Source: Nonomuraea muscovyensis (lineage in GTDB: Bacteria; Actinomycetota; Actinomycetes; Streptosporangiales; Streptosporangiaceae). From it: a DNA stretch of 64,000 bases. Positions 1-7,518 of this stretch are shown piece after piece. The stretch lies in contig NZ_JACHJB010000002.1 of the NCBI RefSeq assembly GCF_014207745.1, forward strand, positions 1,302,001 to 1,366,000. Reading direction: 5' to 3'. Under the pieces are notes generated by a model. The model had not been told where the DNA came from. It made no database searches and saw only the letters and a list, made by a program, of their open reading frames with translations. Each line of letters opens with the position of its first letter. Positions within the stretch are counted from its first letter, which is position 1. The translations under genes were made by a program, and so were the position numbers.

Positions 1-238
1 GGGCGTCGCTCGCCGTGCGGATCTCGACGGGCTCGCCGTCGACGAGGATGCGCCCGGCGTCCGGCTGGTAGGCGCCGGAGAGCATCTTGATGAGGGTGCT
101 CTTGCCGGCGCCGTTCTCGCCGAGCAGGACGTGGACCTCGCCCTCGCGCAGGTCGAAGTCGACACCGTCCAGTGCCACCACGCCGGGGAACCTCTTGCCG
201 AGCTTCTCCACGCGCAGGATCTCCCGTGCCTGGCTCAC
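1..238 (-). CDS. Sugar ABC transporter ATP-binding protein (N-terminal part, cut by window edge)
   Basis: The first 79 residues of an ATPase of the RbsA/MglA type, which powers uptake of a monosaccharide through an ABC importer. The Walker A motif GENGAGKST is visible near residue 40, preceded by the usual LGKRFPGVVALDGVDF lead-in, and SGAYQPDAG follows. The GTG start overlaps the TGA of the upstream lacI-type gene (GTGA), so the two are translationally coupled and the regulator very probably controls this transporter. The rest lies outside the window, so the sugar and the permease genes cannot be seen. Confidence 0.9.
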   Translation of the reverse strand, partial: MSQAREILRVEKLGKRFPGVVALDGVDFDLREGEVHVLLGENGAGKSTLIKMLSGAYQPDAGRILVDGEPVEIRTASDA

Positions 239-1320
239 GAGCCGGCCTCCTTTCGCCGTCCGTCCGACTGGCGCACCTCCGCCGCCGCCCGGTCCTCCCC
301 GTCCGACTGGCGCGCCTCCACCGCCGCCCGGGCCTCTCCGCACGACTCGCGGATCACGAGCGCCGCCGGCAACACGACCGACTCGGCGGTTTTGCCCCGC
401 AGCGCGTCGAGAATCACCCGGACCGCGAGCCGGCCCAACTCGGCGGTGGGCTGGCTGATCGCGGTGATGCGCGGCTGGATGTGGTTGAACCACGGGACGT
501 CGTCGAACGAGGCCACCGCGACGTCGCCGGGGATGTCGAGCCCGCGCCTGCGGATCTCGTCGAGGGCGCCCAGAGCCATGAGGTTGTCGCCCAGGAAGAT
601 CGCCTGCGGCGGCTCGGGCAGGTCGAGGAGCTCGGCGGTGATCCGCTGGCCGCTGCCGGCGCGGAAGTCGCCGACCCGCACGTACTCCGCGGGCACCCGC
701 AGGCCGTGGTCGGCCGCCGCGCGCAGGAAGGCCGCGGTCCGCTCGCGGCCGGTGGACAGGGTGCCGGGCCCGGAGACGAAGGCGACCCGCCGGTGCCCGA
801 GGGCGCGCAGGTGGGCGACGAGCTCGGTGATGGCCGCGGCGCCGTCGGCCCGCACGGACGGGACGTCGATCCCGGTCAGCGTCCGGTCCAGGAAGACCAG
901 CGGCCGCTGCCCCTTGCTGACCTCCTCCACCAGCGGCGTCACCTCGGCGGTGGGGCAGATGATCAGTCCGTCGACCCGCTGTTCCATCAGGGTGCGCACG
1001 TAGTGGTCCTGCTGGTCGGCCCGTTCGTCGGCGTTGCCGATGACGACGGTGTAGCCGGCCTCGCGCGCCTCGTCCTCCACGGCGCGCGCCAGCTCGGCGA
1101 AGAACGGGTTGAGGATGTCGCCGATGATCAGCCCGAGCGTCCTGGTGGCCTCGGTGCGCAGGGACCGGGCGACCGCGTTGGGGCGGTAGTTGAGCGTGGC
1201 CATGGCGTCGTGCACCCGGTTGCGCGTCTCCTCGGTGACCGAGGGGTTGTCGTTGAGCACCCGGGAGACCGTCGCGACGGACACGCCCGCCTGCGCGGCG
1301 ACGTCCTTGATGCGAGCCAC
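235..1320 (-). CDS. LacI-family transcriptional regulator
   Basis: A 361-residue LacI/GalR repressor. The N-terminal helix-turn-helix (MARIKDVAAQAGVSVATVSR) and hinge (NYRPNAVARSL) are canonical. The rest is a type I periplasmic-binding-like effector domain ending near VIRESCG. It is the first gene of a sugar transporter operon and two operator-like sites lie just upstream, so autoregulation and sugar-dependent control of the transporter are likely. Oddity: after the normal domain end there is a hydrophilic tail of about 30 residues made of two near-identical 13-residue units (core RQSDG), caused by a 39-bp tandem repeat. Confidence 0.95.
   Translation of the reverse strand: MARIKDVAAQAGVSVATVSRVLNDNPSVTEETRNRVHDAMATLNYRPNAVARSLRTEATRTLGLIIGDILNPFFAELARAVEDEAREAGYTVVIGNADERADQQDHYVRTLMEQRVDGLIICPTAEVTPLVEEVSKGQRPLVFLDRTLTGIDVPSVRADGAAAITELVAHLRALGHRRVAFVSGPGTLSTGRERTAAFLRAAADHGLRVPAEYVRVGDFRAGSGQRITAELLDLPEPPQAIFLGDNLMALGALDEIRRRGLDIPGDVAVASFDDVPWFNHIQPRITAISQPTAELGRLAVRVILDALRGKTAESVVLPAALVIRESCGEARAAVEARQSDGEDRAAAEVRQSDGRRKEAGS
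261..337. repeat. Tandem 39-bp duplication in the 3' end of the lacI-type gene
   Basis: Two imperfect copies (about 261-298 and 300-337, both beginning CGTCCGACTGGCGC) are in frame and code for the duplicated C-terminal tail of the regulator. The period of 39 is divisible by three, so copy number could change without breaking the frame or the GTGA overlap with the ABC gene. Confidence 0.85.
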
Positions 1321-1329
1321 CTGACCTCC

Positions 1330-1368
1330 ATGTAATCGGTTTCATGAGGGTATGTAATCGGTTACATG
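1330..1368. promoter_or_regulatory. Two LacI-type operators upstream of the regulator gene
   Basis: Two related sites sit directly before the regulator start: TGTAATCGGTTTCATG (1331-1346) and TGTAATCGGTTACA (1353-1366). The second is a near-perfect palindrome with TGTAA/TTACA arms and a central CG, the standard form for LacI/GalR repressors. They are spaced 22 bp apart, about two helix turns, which suits two dimers on one face of the DNA. Confidence 0.8.
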
Positions 1369-1535
1369 ATTGTGAACAGGGTCGCACTGTGATTCAAGTC
1401 ACATCGATAGGGCGTACGGCGACACGGACGCGCGCGGCGACATGGGGCCTACGGCGCTACGACATGCGGCCCGGACGACGGCACGGGCGTGTACGGGCAC
1501 CCCTCCCTGCGGAGCCGGCGCTACGGTGGTGGGTC

Positions 1536-2534
1536 ATGAGACTGGCCCACGGCATGATCGCGGCACCGCTCGTCGCCGCCCTGGCCGCGTGCGGCGGCGT
1601 GGCGGGTGGGGTGACGGGCGACTCGGCGGCCGCCCGGCGACCCGTGTCCGGCGACCCGCGCACCGCTGCCGCACCCTCCTCCCCCACGCCGGGCGCCCCA
1701 CCCGCCGCTTCCACGGCGTCCGAGGGAGCTGGGGCGTCCGAAGGAGCCGCGGCGGCGGGCGCGCCCGGGGACGCGCCCGCGCCCGACGCCCGCATCCCGA
1801 CCGACCCCGCCCGGCTCGCCGCCGCCCTGCACGAGACCACGACCGCGCTCGGCCGGGCCGTCGACGCCTGGCGCGCGTCCTCGGCCGAGCAGCCGCCTCA
1901 GCAGGTCGTCCTGCTCGCCCTGCACCACCAGCGCGTCTACCGCGCGATGGCCCGGGACGCCATGCTCGCCCAGCGGACGATCAAGAAGTTGCCCGCGGCG
2001 ACCGCCGCACAGGCCCGCGACAACGTCACCGCCGTCGGCAAGCTGCTGTCCATGGCCCGTCCCATCACCGCCGCCCAGCGCAAGCGCATGCGCCTGGCCG
2101 AGCCGCTGCCCGCCGAGCGGCTGCGCGGCTACATGACGCGCGCGGAGAAGCGGTTCGGCGTCGAGTGGGAGGTGCTCGCCGCGATCATGCTGGTGGAGAC
2201 CAAGTTCGGCCGGGTCCGCTCGGCCAGCTCGTCCGGCGCCCAGGGTCCGATGCAGTTCATGCCCGGCACGTGGAGTGCCTACGGCCTGGGAGGGAACGTC
2301 CACGACGCCCGCGACGCGATCCTGGCCGCCGCCAACTACCTCAAGGCCTCGGGCGCGCCCCGCGACTACCGGCGCGCGGTGTTCGCCTACAACCACGACA
2401 CGCGCTACGTCGACGCCGTGCTGGCCCACGCCCGCGCGATCCGGCGCGACGCCCGTGTCTACTACGCCTACTACAACTGGCAGGTGTTCACCCTGTCCGC
2501 GAAGGGCGACGTCCGCATGACCGGCCCCCGCTGA
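1536..2534 (+). CDS. Lipoprotein with lytic transglycosylase (SLT) domain
   Basis: A 332-residue exported lipoprotein. The start at 1536 gives a signal peptide ending in the lipobox LAAC (Cys near residue 17); longer in-frame starts would bury this signal and have no good ribosome site. A low-complexity Ala/Pro/Ser/Gly linker follows, then a soluble-lysozyme-like domain: the catalytic Glu is in MLVETKFGRV, followed by GAQGPMQFMPGTW and AVFAYNHDTRYVD. The expected activity is cleavage of peptidoglycan between MurNAc and GlcNAc, outside the membrane. It stands alone and is convergent with the ychJ-like gene. Confidence 0.9.
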   Translation: MRLAHGMIAAPLVAALAACGGVAGGVTGDSAAARRPVSGDPRTAAAPSSPTPGAPPAASTASEGAGASEGAAAAGAPGDAPAPDARIPTDPARLAAALHETTTALGRAVDAWRASSAEQPPQQVVLLALHHQRVYRAMARDAMLAQRTIKKLPAATAAQARDNVTAVGKLLSMARPITAAQRKRMRLAEPLPAERLRGYMTRAEKRFGVEWEVLAAIMLVETKFGRVRSASSSGAQGPMQFMPGTWSAYGLGGNVHDARDAILAAANYLKASGAPRDYRRAVFAYNHDTRYVDAVLAHARAIRRDARVYYAYYNWQVFTLSAKGDVRMTGPR

Positions 2535-2594
2535 CCCCACCCCGCCCAGCCCGGCACCACCCCCGCCCCCGGCGGACGTCAGCGGCAGGGGGCG

Positions 2595-2996
2595 TCAGGC
2601 GGGTGCGGGCAGGGCGCCCGCGTAGACCCAGCGGCCGTCCACGCGGGCGAAGCGGCTGTGTTCCTCCATCTGCCCGGCTCTGCCCCGCTCGACGTAGTGG
2701 GCGCGGAAGCGGACCGTCCCCTCGGTGTGCACGACGCTGCCGCCGCCCGCCTGGAGGATCTCCAGACGCACCCAGCGCACCTGCGGGTCGAGATCGAGGC
2801 GGGCCGGGCGGCCGGCGGGATGCCAGGTGCGCAGCAGGTAGGCCTCGTCGCCGACGGCGAAGGCGCTGAACCGGGATCGCATGAGCAGCTCCGCCGTGGG
2901 CGCCGAGCCCTGGCCGCGATGGAAGCGACCGCAGCACTCGGGGTAGGGGGCGGGCAGGCCGCACGGGCAGCCGGCGGCGGGAGCGCGAGGCGACAT
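2595..2996 (-). CDS. YchJ family protein (SEC-C metal-binding motif)
   Basis: A 133-residue YchJ/UPF0225 family protein. The N-terminal SEC-C zinc-binding motif is visible (CPCG at residues 10-13, ECCGRFH about 10 residues later), followed by the family signature LMRSRFSAFAVGDEAYLLRTWHP and an NTF2-like fold ending in DGRWVYAG. The biochemical role is unknown in the family. It is monocistronic and convergent with the lytic transglycosylase gene. Confidence 0.9.
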   Translation of the reverse strand: MSPRAPAAGCPCGLPAPYPECCGRFHRGQGSAPTAELLMRSRFSAFAVGDEAYLLRTWHPAGRPARLDLDPQVRWVRLEILQAGGGSVVHTEGTVRFRAHYVERGRAGQMEEHSRFARVDGRWVYAGALPAPA

Positions 2997-3142
2997 GCTC
3001 CCATTGTGCCCGCCCCGGACGGGCGACCTGTCCCGGCGCCCTTCACTCCGCTTGGGGGATATCTACCGAACTGTACGACAAAGTCCCTTTTATCCGGGTA
3101 AGGCTCCAGGTGCGGACGACTCGGCACGGAGGAGGTGCGCCC

Positions 3143-3301
3143 ATGCTGACCGTGGCGTTCGTAGCGCTCGTGCTGGTGCCCGCGGCGGCTCTGGGCATGG
3201 TATTGGCCCTGGCCAGGATCGAGGCGGCACTGTTCGACGAGGAGGAACGGCCCGCGCCGCACCCGGGCGAGGACGACGGCGCCGCCGCTGACCGAGAGTG
3301 A
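3143..3301 (+). CDS. Small single-span membrane protein
   Basis: A 52-residue protein. The start at 3143 follows a strong GGAGGAGG-like ribosome site. Residues 3-23 form one hydrophobic segment and the tail is acidic (EEERP...GEDDG). Unrecognised; small proteins of this pattern are common in actinomycetes. It is convergent with selD and has no obvious partner. Confidence 0.6.
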   Translation: MLTVAFVALVLVPAAALGMVLALARIEAALFDEEERPAPHPGEDDGAAADRE

Positions 3302-3343
3302 GCCACGGGGATCGGTACGTGCGGGTGGACCGCTCCGCCGGAC

Positions 3344-4330
3344 TCAGCGCAGGATGAGGACGCTCTCGGCCCTCGGCACGAGCTCTCCGATCACCGGGTG
3401 GCCCGGGATCTCGCCGGCGAGCAGGAGGCCGCCCGACGTCTGCGCGTCGGCCAGGAGCAGCCGGGTCGCCTCGTCCGCGCGGCCGAAGTCGGTGTGCGGG
3501 GTGACCCAGTCGAGGTTGCGGCGTGTTCCCCCCGGCACGTAGCCGTCGCGTACGGCTTCGCGGGCCCCCGCCAGGTACGGTACCGCGGCGACGTCGACCA
3601 CCGCCGACACCCCGGATGCCCGCGCCAGCTTGTACAGGTGACCGAGCAGCCCGAACCCGGTGACGTCCGTGGCACAGCGCAGGCCCGCGTCGACCGCCGC
3701 CCGGCCGGCTTCGGCGTTGAGCCGCACCATGACCTCGACGGCCTCCGCGAACACCTCTCCCGTCGCCTTGTGCCGGTTGTTCAGCACGCCGAGGCCGAGC
3801 GGCTTGGTCAGCGTGAGGGGCCGGCCCTCCTCCCCTGCGTCGTTGCGCAGCAGCCGCTCCGGGTCGGCGATCCCGGTCACCGCCATGCCGTACTTGGGTT
3901 CGGGGTCGTTGACGGTGTGCCCGCCCGCCAGGTGGCATCCGGCCTCGGCCGCGACGGCCGCGCCACCGCGCAGCACCTCGCGGGCGATCTCGTACGGCAG
4001 GACGTCTCGGGGCCAGCTGAGCAGGTTGACCCCGATCAGCGGCCGGCCGCCCATCGCGTACACGTCGGAGAGCGCGTTGGCCGCCGCGATCCGGCCCCAG
4101 TCGTAGGGGTCGTCCACCACAGGGGTGAAGAAGTCGGCGGTGGCCACCACGGCCGTGCCGTGCTCGATCCGCACCACGGCCGCGTCGTCGCCGGTCTCCA
4201 GGCCCACCAGCAGTTCGCCGGCGGCTCCGCGTGGGGAGGGCGCGCCGAGGCCGGCGAGTACCTCCTCCAGTTCCCCGGGCGGGATCTTGCAGGCGCACCC
4301 GCCGCCCTGCGCGTACTGCGTCAGCCGCAT
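3344..4330 (-). CDS. selD: Selenide, water dikinase SelD
   Basis: A 328-residue enzyme that makes selenophosphate from selenide and ATP, the selenium donor for selenocysteine synthesis by SelA. The start at 4330 gives the canonical N-terminus with the catalytic motif GGGCACK; Cys12 (TGC) holds the position that is Cys or Sec in the family, so here SelD is itself not a selenoprotein. ATP-binding and PurM-like signatures follow (TGDDAAV, ADFFTPVVDDPYDWG, ANALSDVYAMGG, GGHTVNDPEPKYG, DVTGFGLLGHL, DAQTSGGLL). It is the last gene of a five-gene coupled operon, 13 bp behind the diiron gene, and faces away from selA-selB. Confidence 0.97.
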   Translation of the reverse strand: MRLTQYAQGGGCACKIPPGELEEVLAGLGAPSPRGAAGELLVGLETGDDAAVVRIEHGTAVVATADFFTPVVDDPYDWGRIAAANALSDVYAMGGRPLIGVNLLSWPRDVLPYEIAREVLRGGAAVAAEAGCHLAGGHTVNDPEPKYGMAVTGIADPERLLRNDAGEEGRPLTLTKPLGLGVLNNRHKATGEVFAEAVEVMVRLNAEAGRAAVDAGLRCATDVTGFGLLGHLYKLARASGVSAVVDVAAVPYLAGAREAVRDGYVPGGTRRNLDWVTPHTDFGRADEATRLLLADAQTSGGLLLAGEIPGHPVIGELVPRAESVLILR

Positions 4331-4343
4331 CGTGGACCCCCGT

Positions 4344-5567
4344 TCACATGAAGTTACGTGTGTGCAAGGCAGACAGCTCGGTCGCCTCGTCCGCCGGGAA
4401 GCCCAGGCGGACAAGGCGGTTGCGGCGGCCGTCGAACATCTCGGCCTGCAGCCGCTGGACGGCCGCGTGCCCGTCGGCGATGGCCCGCGGAGACCAGGAG
4501 CCTGCGGCCAGCAGCGTCAGCGCGTCCAGCACGTCCTCGTTGATACCGGCGGTGTCTGCCAGCACGTCGTGGCGGCGCTCGATCGCTCCTCTGAGCCTGC
4601 CACGGAAAGCGGGATCGCGCCGGGACTGCTCCGCGAGATGGGCGACGCCGAACGCGACGTGACGGGCCTCGTCCTGGTGTGCCAGCGCCGCGATGCGGCG
4701 GGTGACCGGGTCCGGCGCGTACCGGCCGAGGAACGACAGCAGGTTGAGGAACGTGCCCTCGCCCAGCACGGAGAGCAGGAACGACGCCAGCGAGAAGTCC
4801 GGCTCGGCCAGCAGGGACGTCAGCGAGGCGCGCCCGCCGGCCGACGAGGTGCCCAACTCCTCGCCACGCAGCGTGGCGCGCCGGGTGAACACCTCGATGT
4901 GCCGGGCCTCGTCGGCCGCCTGGACGGCGAGCAGCTGCGTCACCTCGCGGAAGTGCGGGTGGACCCGGGCCAGCAGCCGCGCCGGGACGACCAGGGCGGC
5001 CTGCTCGTTCTCCACCAGGTAGGTCATCACCTGGACGACGGCCGCCTCGACCTCGGCGGGCAGTTCGAAGACGCAGTCCCATTCGATCGCGGTGGCCGGG
5101 TCCCACTGCCGCGCCGCGGCCTGCGCGTACAGGGCGGGTGCGAGGTCGGCCCAGACGACCTCCTTGCGGTCGAGGTCGAACGGCGCGGGAGGCCCGCCGG
5201 GCTCGACCAGAGCGCCGCGGGCGGCCAGCCCCCAGTGCGCGGCCGGGCGGGACACCACCTGGGAGGGGTCCACGCCGCCGGCCCTTTCCCCGCCGGCCCA
5301 CCGCATGCGGGTGGCGGGGCCGGGGACGATCCAGGCGCGCACGGGCCCGCCCGGCGTGCCTGGCTCTACCGGGTCGCCGTCCGGCGGGACCGTGAGCGCG
5401 TGGCCCTCCCGGCGGCACCAGGCGGCGAGGTGGACGACGAGGGCGTCGTGGGTTCCGGTGACGCCGAGCCGGCCGCCGGGCGGGAGCAGCGCGAGTTCCC
5501 TGCGCAGGATGACCTGGGCTCCCTGGTCGAATCCGATGCCCGCCAGATCGGTGATACGCGGGGTCAC
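4344..5567 (-). CDS. Fusion of a TusA-like domain with a ferritin-like diiron domain
   Basis: A 407-residue protein whose GTG start at 5567 overlaps the previous stop (GTGA). Residues 1-60 resemble the TusA/SirA sulfurtransferase fold (LPPGGRLGVTGTHDALVVHL then AWCRREGHAL), but the N-terminal Cys-Pro that carries persulfide in TusA is absent (GIGFDQGAQ in its place). From about residue 150 there is a helical ferritin-like part with two DEARH motifs (DEARHIEVF and DEARHVAFG) plus upstream Glu residues, as in AurF-like N-oxygenases and other diiron proteins. Its place directly before selD suggests a role in sulfur or selenium handling; that is inference. Substrate unknown. Confidence 0.7.
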   Translation of the reverse strand: MTPRITDLAGIGFDQGAQVILRRELALLPPGGRLGVTGTHDALVVHLAAWCRREGHALTVPPDGDPVEPGTPGGPVRAWIVPGPATRMRWAGGERAGGVDPSQVVSRPAAHWGLAARGALVEPGGPPAPFDLDRKEVVWADLAPALYAQAAARQWDPATAIEWDCVFELPAEVEAAVVQVMTYLVENEQAALVVPARLLARVHPHFREVTQLLAVQAADEARHIEVFTRRATLRGEELGTSSAGGRASLTSLLAEPDFSLASFLLSVLGEGTFLNLLSFLGRYAPDPVTRRIAALAHQDEARHVAFGVAHLAEQSRRDPAFRGRLRGAIERRHDVLADTAGINEDVLDALTLLAAGSWSPRAIADGHAAVQRLQAEMFDGRRNRLVRLGFPADEATELSALHTRNFM

Positions 5568-6403
5568 GGGTCGTAGGCCGTGGCGGTGACCCGTCCGGAC
5601 GCGTCGTAGAACCCGGTCGCGTCCACGGCGGCCTCGAGCGCCGCGTACCCGGTCGCGCGGCCCGGCCGCCACTCCGTGAGCCCTTCCAGGTCGAGAAGGG
5701 GCCGCACCTCGGGGTCGGCGTAGGACATGCCGGTCAGCAGCGCGCCGAACTCCTCGACCAGGTCACTGGGAGCGCTCGTCGCGATCGTCATGTTGCAGTG
5801 GTCGTAGGGGTCGGTCATGGTGAGGATCCGGGTGGAACCGGCGGGCAGGGTGCCTTCCTGGGTGAAGAGCAGGTGGTTGGCGTCGAGCACGCAGGCCGCG
5901 GCCACCTCGCCGGCCAGCAGCGCCCGCGCCGCGTCCCGCTCGCCGCCGACGTGGTCGCCGTGCAGCCCGACGCCCACCTGGAAGAGTCTCGCCTCGACCG
6001 CGGCGCCCAGCTCGCGCAGGTGGCGCAGCGGCAGCAGGGTGGCCTGCGGGGAGTCGACCGCTCCGGCGCCCACGGCCTCGCCCTTCAGATCGGCGACCGT
6101 GTCGATGCCCGAGTCGGCGCGGACCACCACAACCGACCGCAGGTCGCAGTCGGTGTCCCGCATCACCAGCGGGCGCACCGGCTCACCGCGGGCTTCGCCC
6201 AGCCGCCGCGCCCGCACCCAGGCCAGCGGGGAGTTCCAGGCGGCGTGGATCCGCCCGGCGATCAGGTCCTCGACCTGGCGCTCGTAGTGGGAGTACAGCA
6301 CGAAGTCGAACGGCAGGCCATGCCGCCGCAACCAGGCGCGGAACCCCGACCAGATGGTCACCACCTTGGCGTCGTAGGCCACGGCCCCCATCAGGAGCGT
6401 CAC
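5564..6403 (-). CDS. PhnD/SsuA-type substrate-binding protein without signal peptide
   Basis: A 279-residue type II periplasmic-binding fold protein of the PhnD/transferrin-like group (MGAVAYDAKVVTIWSGF, DLIAGRIHAAWNSPLAWVRA, DLKGEAVGAG). The GTG start at 6403 is fixed by the overlap with the preceding stop, and there is neither a signal peptide nor a lipobox. No ABC permease or ATPase is nearby. Cytoplasmic proteins of this fold can be enzymes (as with NMT1/THI5) or ligand sensors, so a transport role is doubtful. It is coupled at both ends to its neighbours in the selD operon. Confidence 0.7.
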   Translation of the reverse strand: MTLLMGAVAYDAKVVTIWSGFRAWLRRHGLPFDFVLYSHYERQVEDLIAGRIHAAWNSPLAWVRARRLGEARGEPVRPLVMRDTDCDLRSVVVVRADSGIDTVADLKGEAVGAGAVDSPQATLLPLRHLRELGAAVEARLFQVGVGLHGDHVGGERDAARALLAGEVAAACVLDANHLLFTQEGTLPAGSTRILTMTDPYDHCNMTIATSAPSDLVEEFGALLTGMSYADPEVRPLLDLEGLTEWRPGRATGYAALEAAVDATGFYDASGRVTATAYDP

Positions 6404-7518
6404 GAACCGCTCCCGTCGAAGAGCGGCAGGCCGAAGGCGAGCCGGCCGGCGAAGTCGTGCAGCGCCTCGGTGGTGGGGGCCATCACCCGGGCCGCGAGCG
6501 CGTCGCGGAAGTGTCGTTCGACGCCCGCGTCGCGGCGCAGCGCCGAGCCGCCGCACAGCCGCATGACCTCGTCGGCGATCTCGACGGCCGCCTCGGCGGC
6601 GACGGCCTTGACCTGCAGCACGCGGAGCATCGCGTCGTCCCTGCCGCCCTCCAGCGCGGCCAGGACGTCGCCCAGGAAGACGCGCACCTGGTCGCGCCGG
6701 GCGGCGAGCCGGGCGAACGCCGACCGGGCGCCGGGTTGCTCGGCCAGGCTCTGCCCGAGGTGTTCCAGCCGGGTCCGGACGACGTGCGCGCGGGCTCCGC
6801 CGACGAGCGCGTCGATGACGCCCAGCGAGAACGCCGCGTTGAGCACGAGGAACGTGGGCAGCGCGGCGCCCAGCGCGATGTCGAGCCCGGCGCCGTCGGC
6901 GCCCAGCATGGTCTCGGGCCGCACGCTGTCGGCGGTCATCGGGCTGGAGGCGTTGCCGCGCAGGCCCAGCCCGTCGAACGCGCCGCTGACCGACAGCCCT
7001 GCCGCGCCGCCGGGCACCAGCCAGAGCGTCATCGGCCCGGAGGCCGCCAGGGGGCGGCTGGACCACACGTACCCGTCGGCCTCTCCCGCCGCGGTGACGA
7101 AGCTCTTCCGGGCTTCGAGCCGGACTTCGCCCCCGTGCTCGGTGGCCGTGGAGAGCGGCGCCCAGAAGTGGCTGCGCGAGCCGGTCTCCGAGAAGGCGAG
7201 CGTGACCAGGTACTCGCCGCGGGCGATGGCGCGGCGGACCTCGTCGGGGCCGTGTGCCTCGATCACGGCGGCGGCCGCGTAGTGCATGAGGGTGACCATG
7301 GCGGTGGATCCGCAGGCCGAGGCCAGAGCCGTGACGGCCTCGGCCGCGGCGGCCAGGCCCTGCCCCGCGCCGCCCACCTCGGTGGCGCTGGTCAGGCCGA
7401 GCAGGCCGGCCTTGCCCAGCGCCTCGATGCCCGCGCGGGGGAAGACGCCGCTCCGGTCGACCTCGGTCGCGGCCGGTGTCACGACATCGGCGATCACCGT
7501 CGCGAGCTCGGGGGTCAC
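6400..7518 (-). CDS. Acyl-CoA dehydrogenase-like flavoprotein
   Basis: A 372-residue member of the acyl-CoA dehydrogenase superfamily. The N-terminal helical domain (AGIEALGKAGLLGLTSATEVGGAG), the flavin-contact segment LAFSETGSRSHFW and the C-terminal helices (RLCGGSALRRDAGVERHFRDALAARVMAPT) are recognisable. GTG start at 7518 overlapping the previous stop. The superfamily includes flavin-dependent monooxygenases of the DszC/SfnB type used in sulfur acquisition; given the selD and PhnD-like neighbours, a role in releasing sulfur or selenium from organic compounds is possible, but the sequence does not decide between this and a plain dehydrogenase. Confidence 0.75.
   Translation of the reverse strand: MTPELATVIADVVTPAATEVDRSGVFPRAGIEALGKAGLLGLTSATEVGGAGQGLAAAAEAVTALASACGSTAMVTLMHYAAAAVIEAHGPDEVRRAIARGEYLVTLAFSETGSRSHFWAPLSTATEHGGEVRLEARKSFVTAAGEADGYVWSSRPLAASGPMTLWLVPGGAAGLSVSGAFDGLGLRGNASSPMTADSVRPETMLGADGAGLDIALGAALPTFLVLNAAFSLGVIDALVGGARAHVVRTRLEHLGQSLAEQPGARSAFARLAARRDQVRVFLGDVLAALEGGRDDAMLRVLQVKAVAAEAAVEIADEVMRLCGGSALRRDAGVERHFRDALAARVMAPTTEALHDFAGRLAFGLPLFDGSGS

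Noticed and set aside
2564..2594. CGCCCCC/GGGGGCG inverted repeat between convergent genes as a terminator
   Set aside because: Only 7 bp with a 17-nt loop in C-rich DNA; could be chance.
4125..5576. Plus-strand frame of 483 codons opposite selD and the diiron gene
   Set aside because: No domain; complementary to two well-supported genes.
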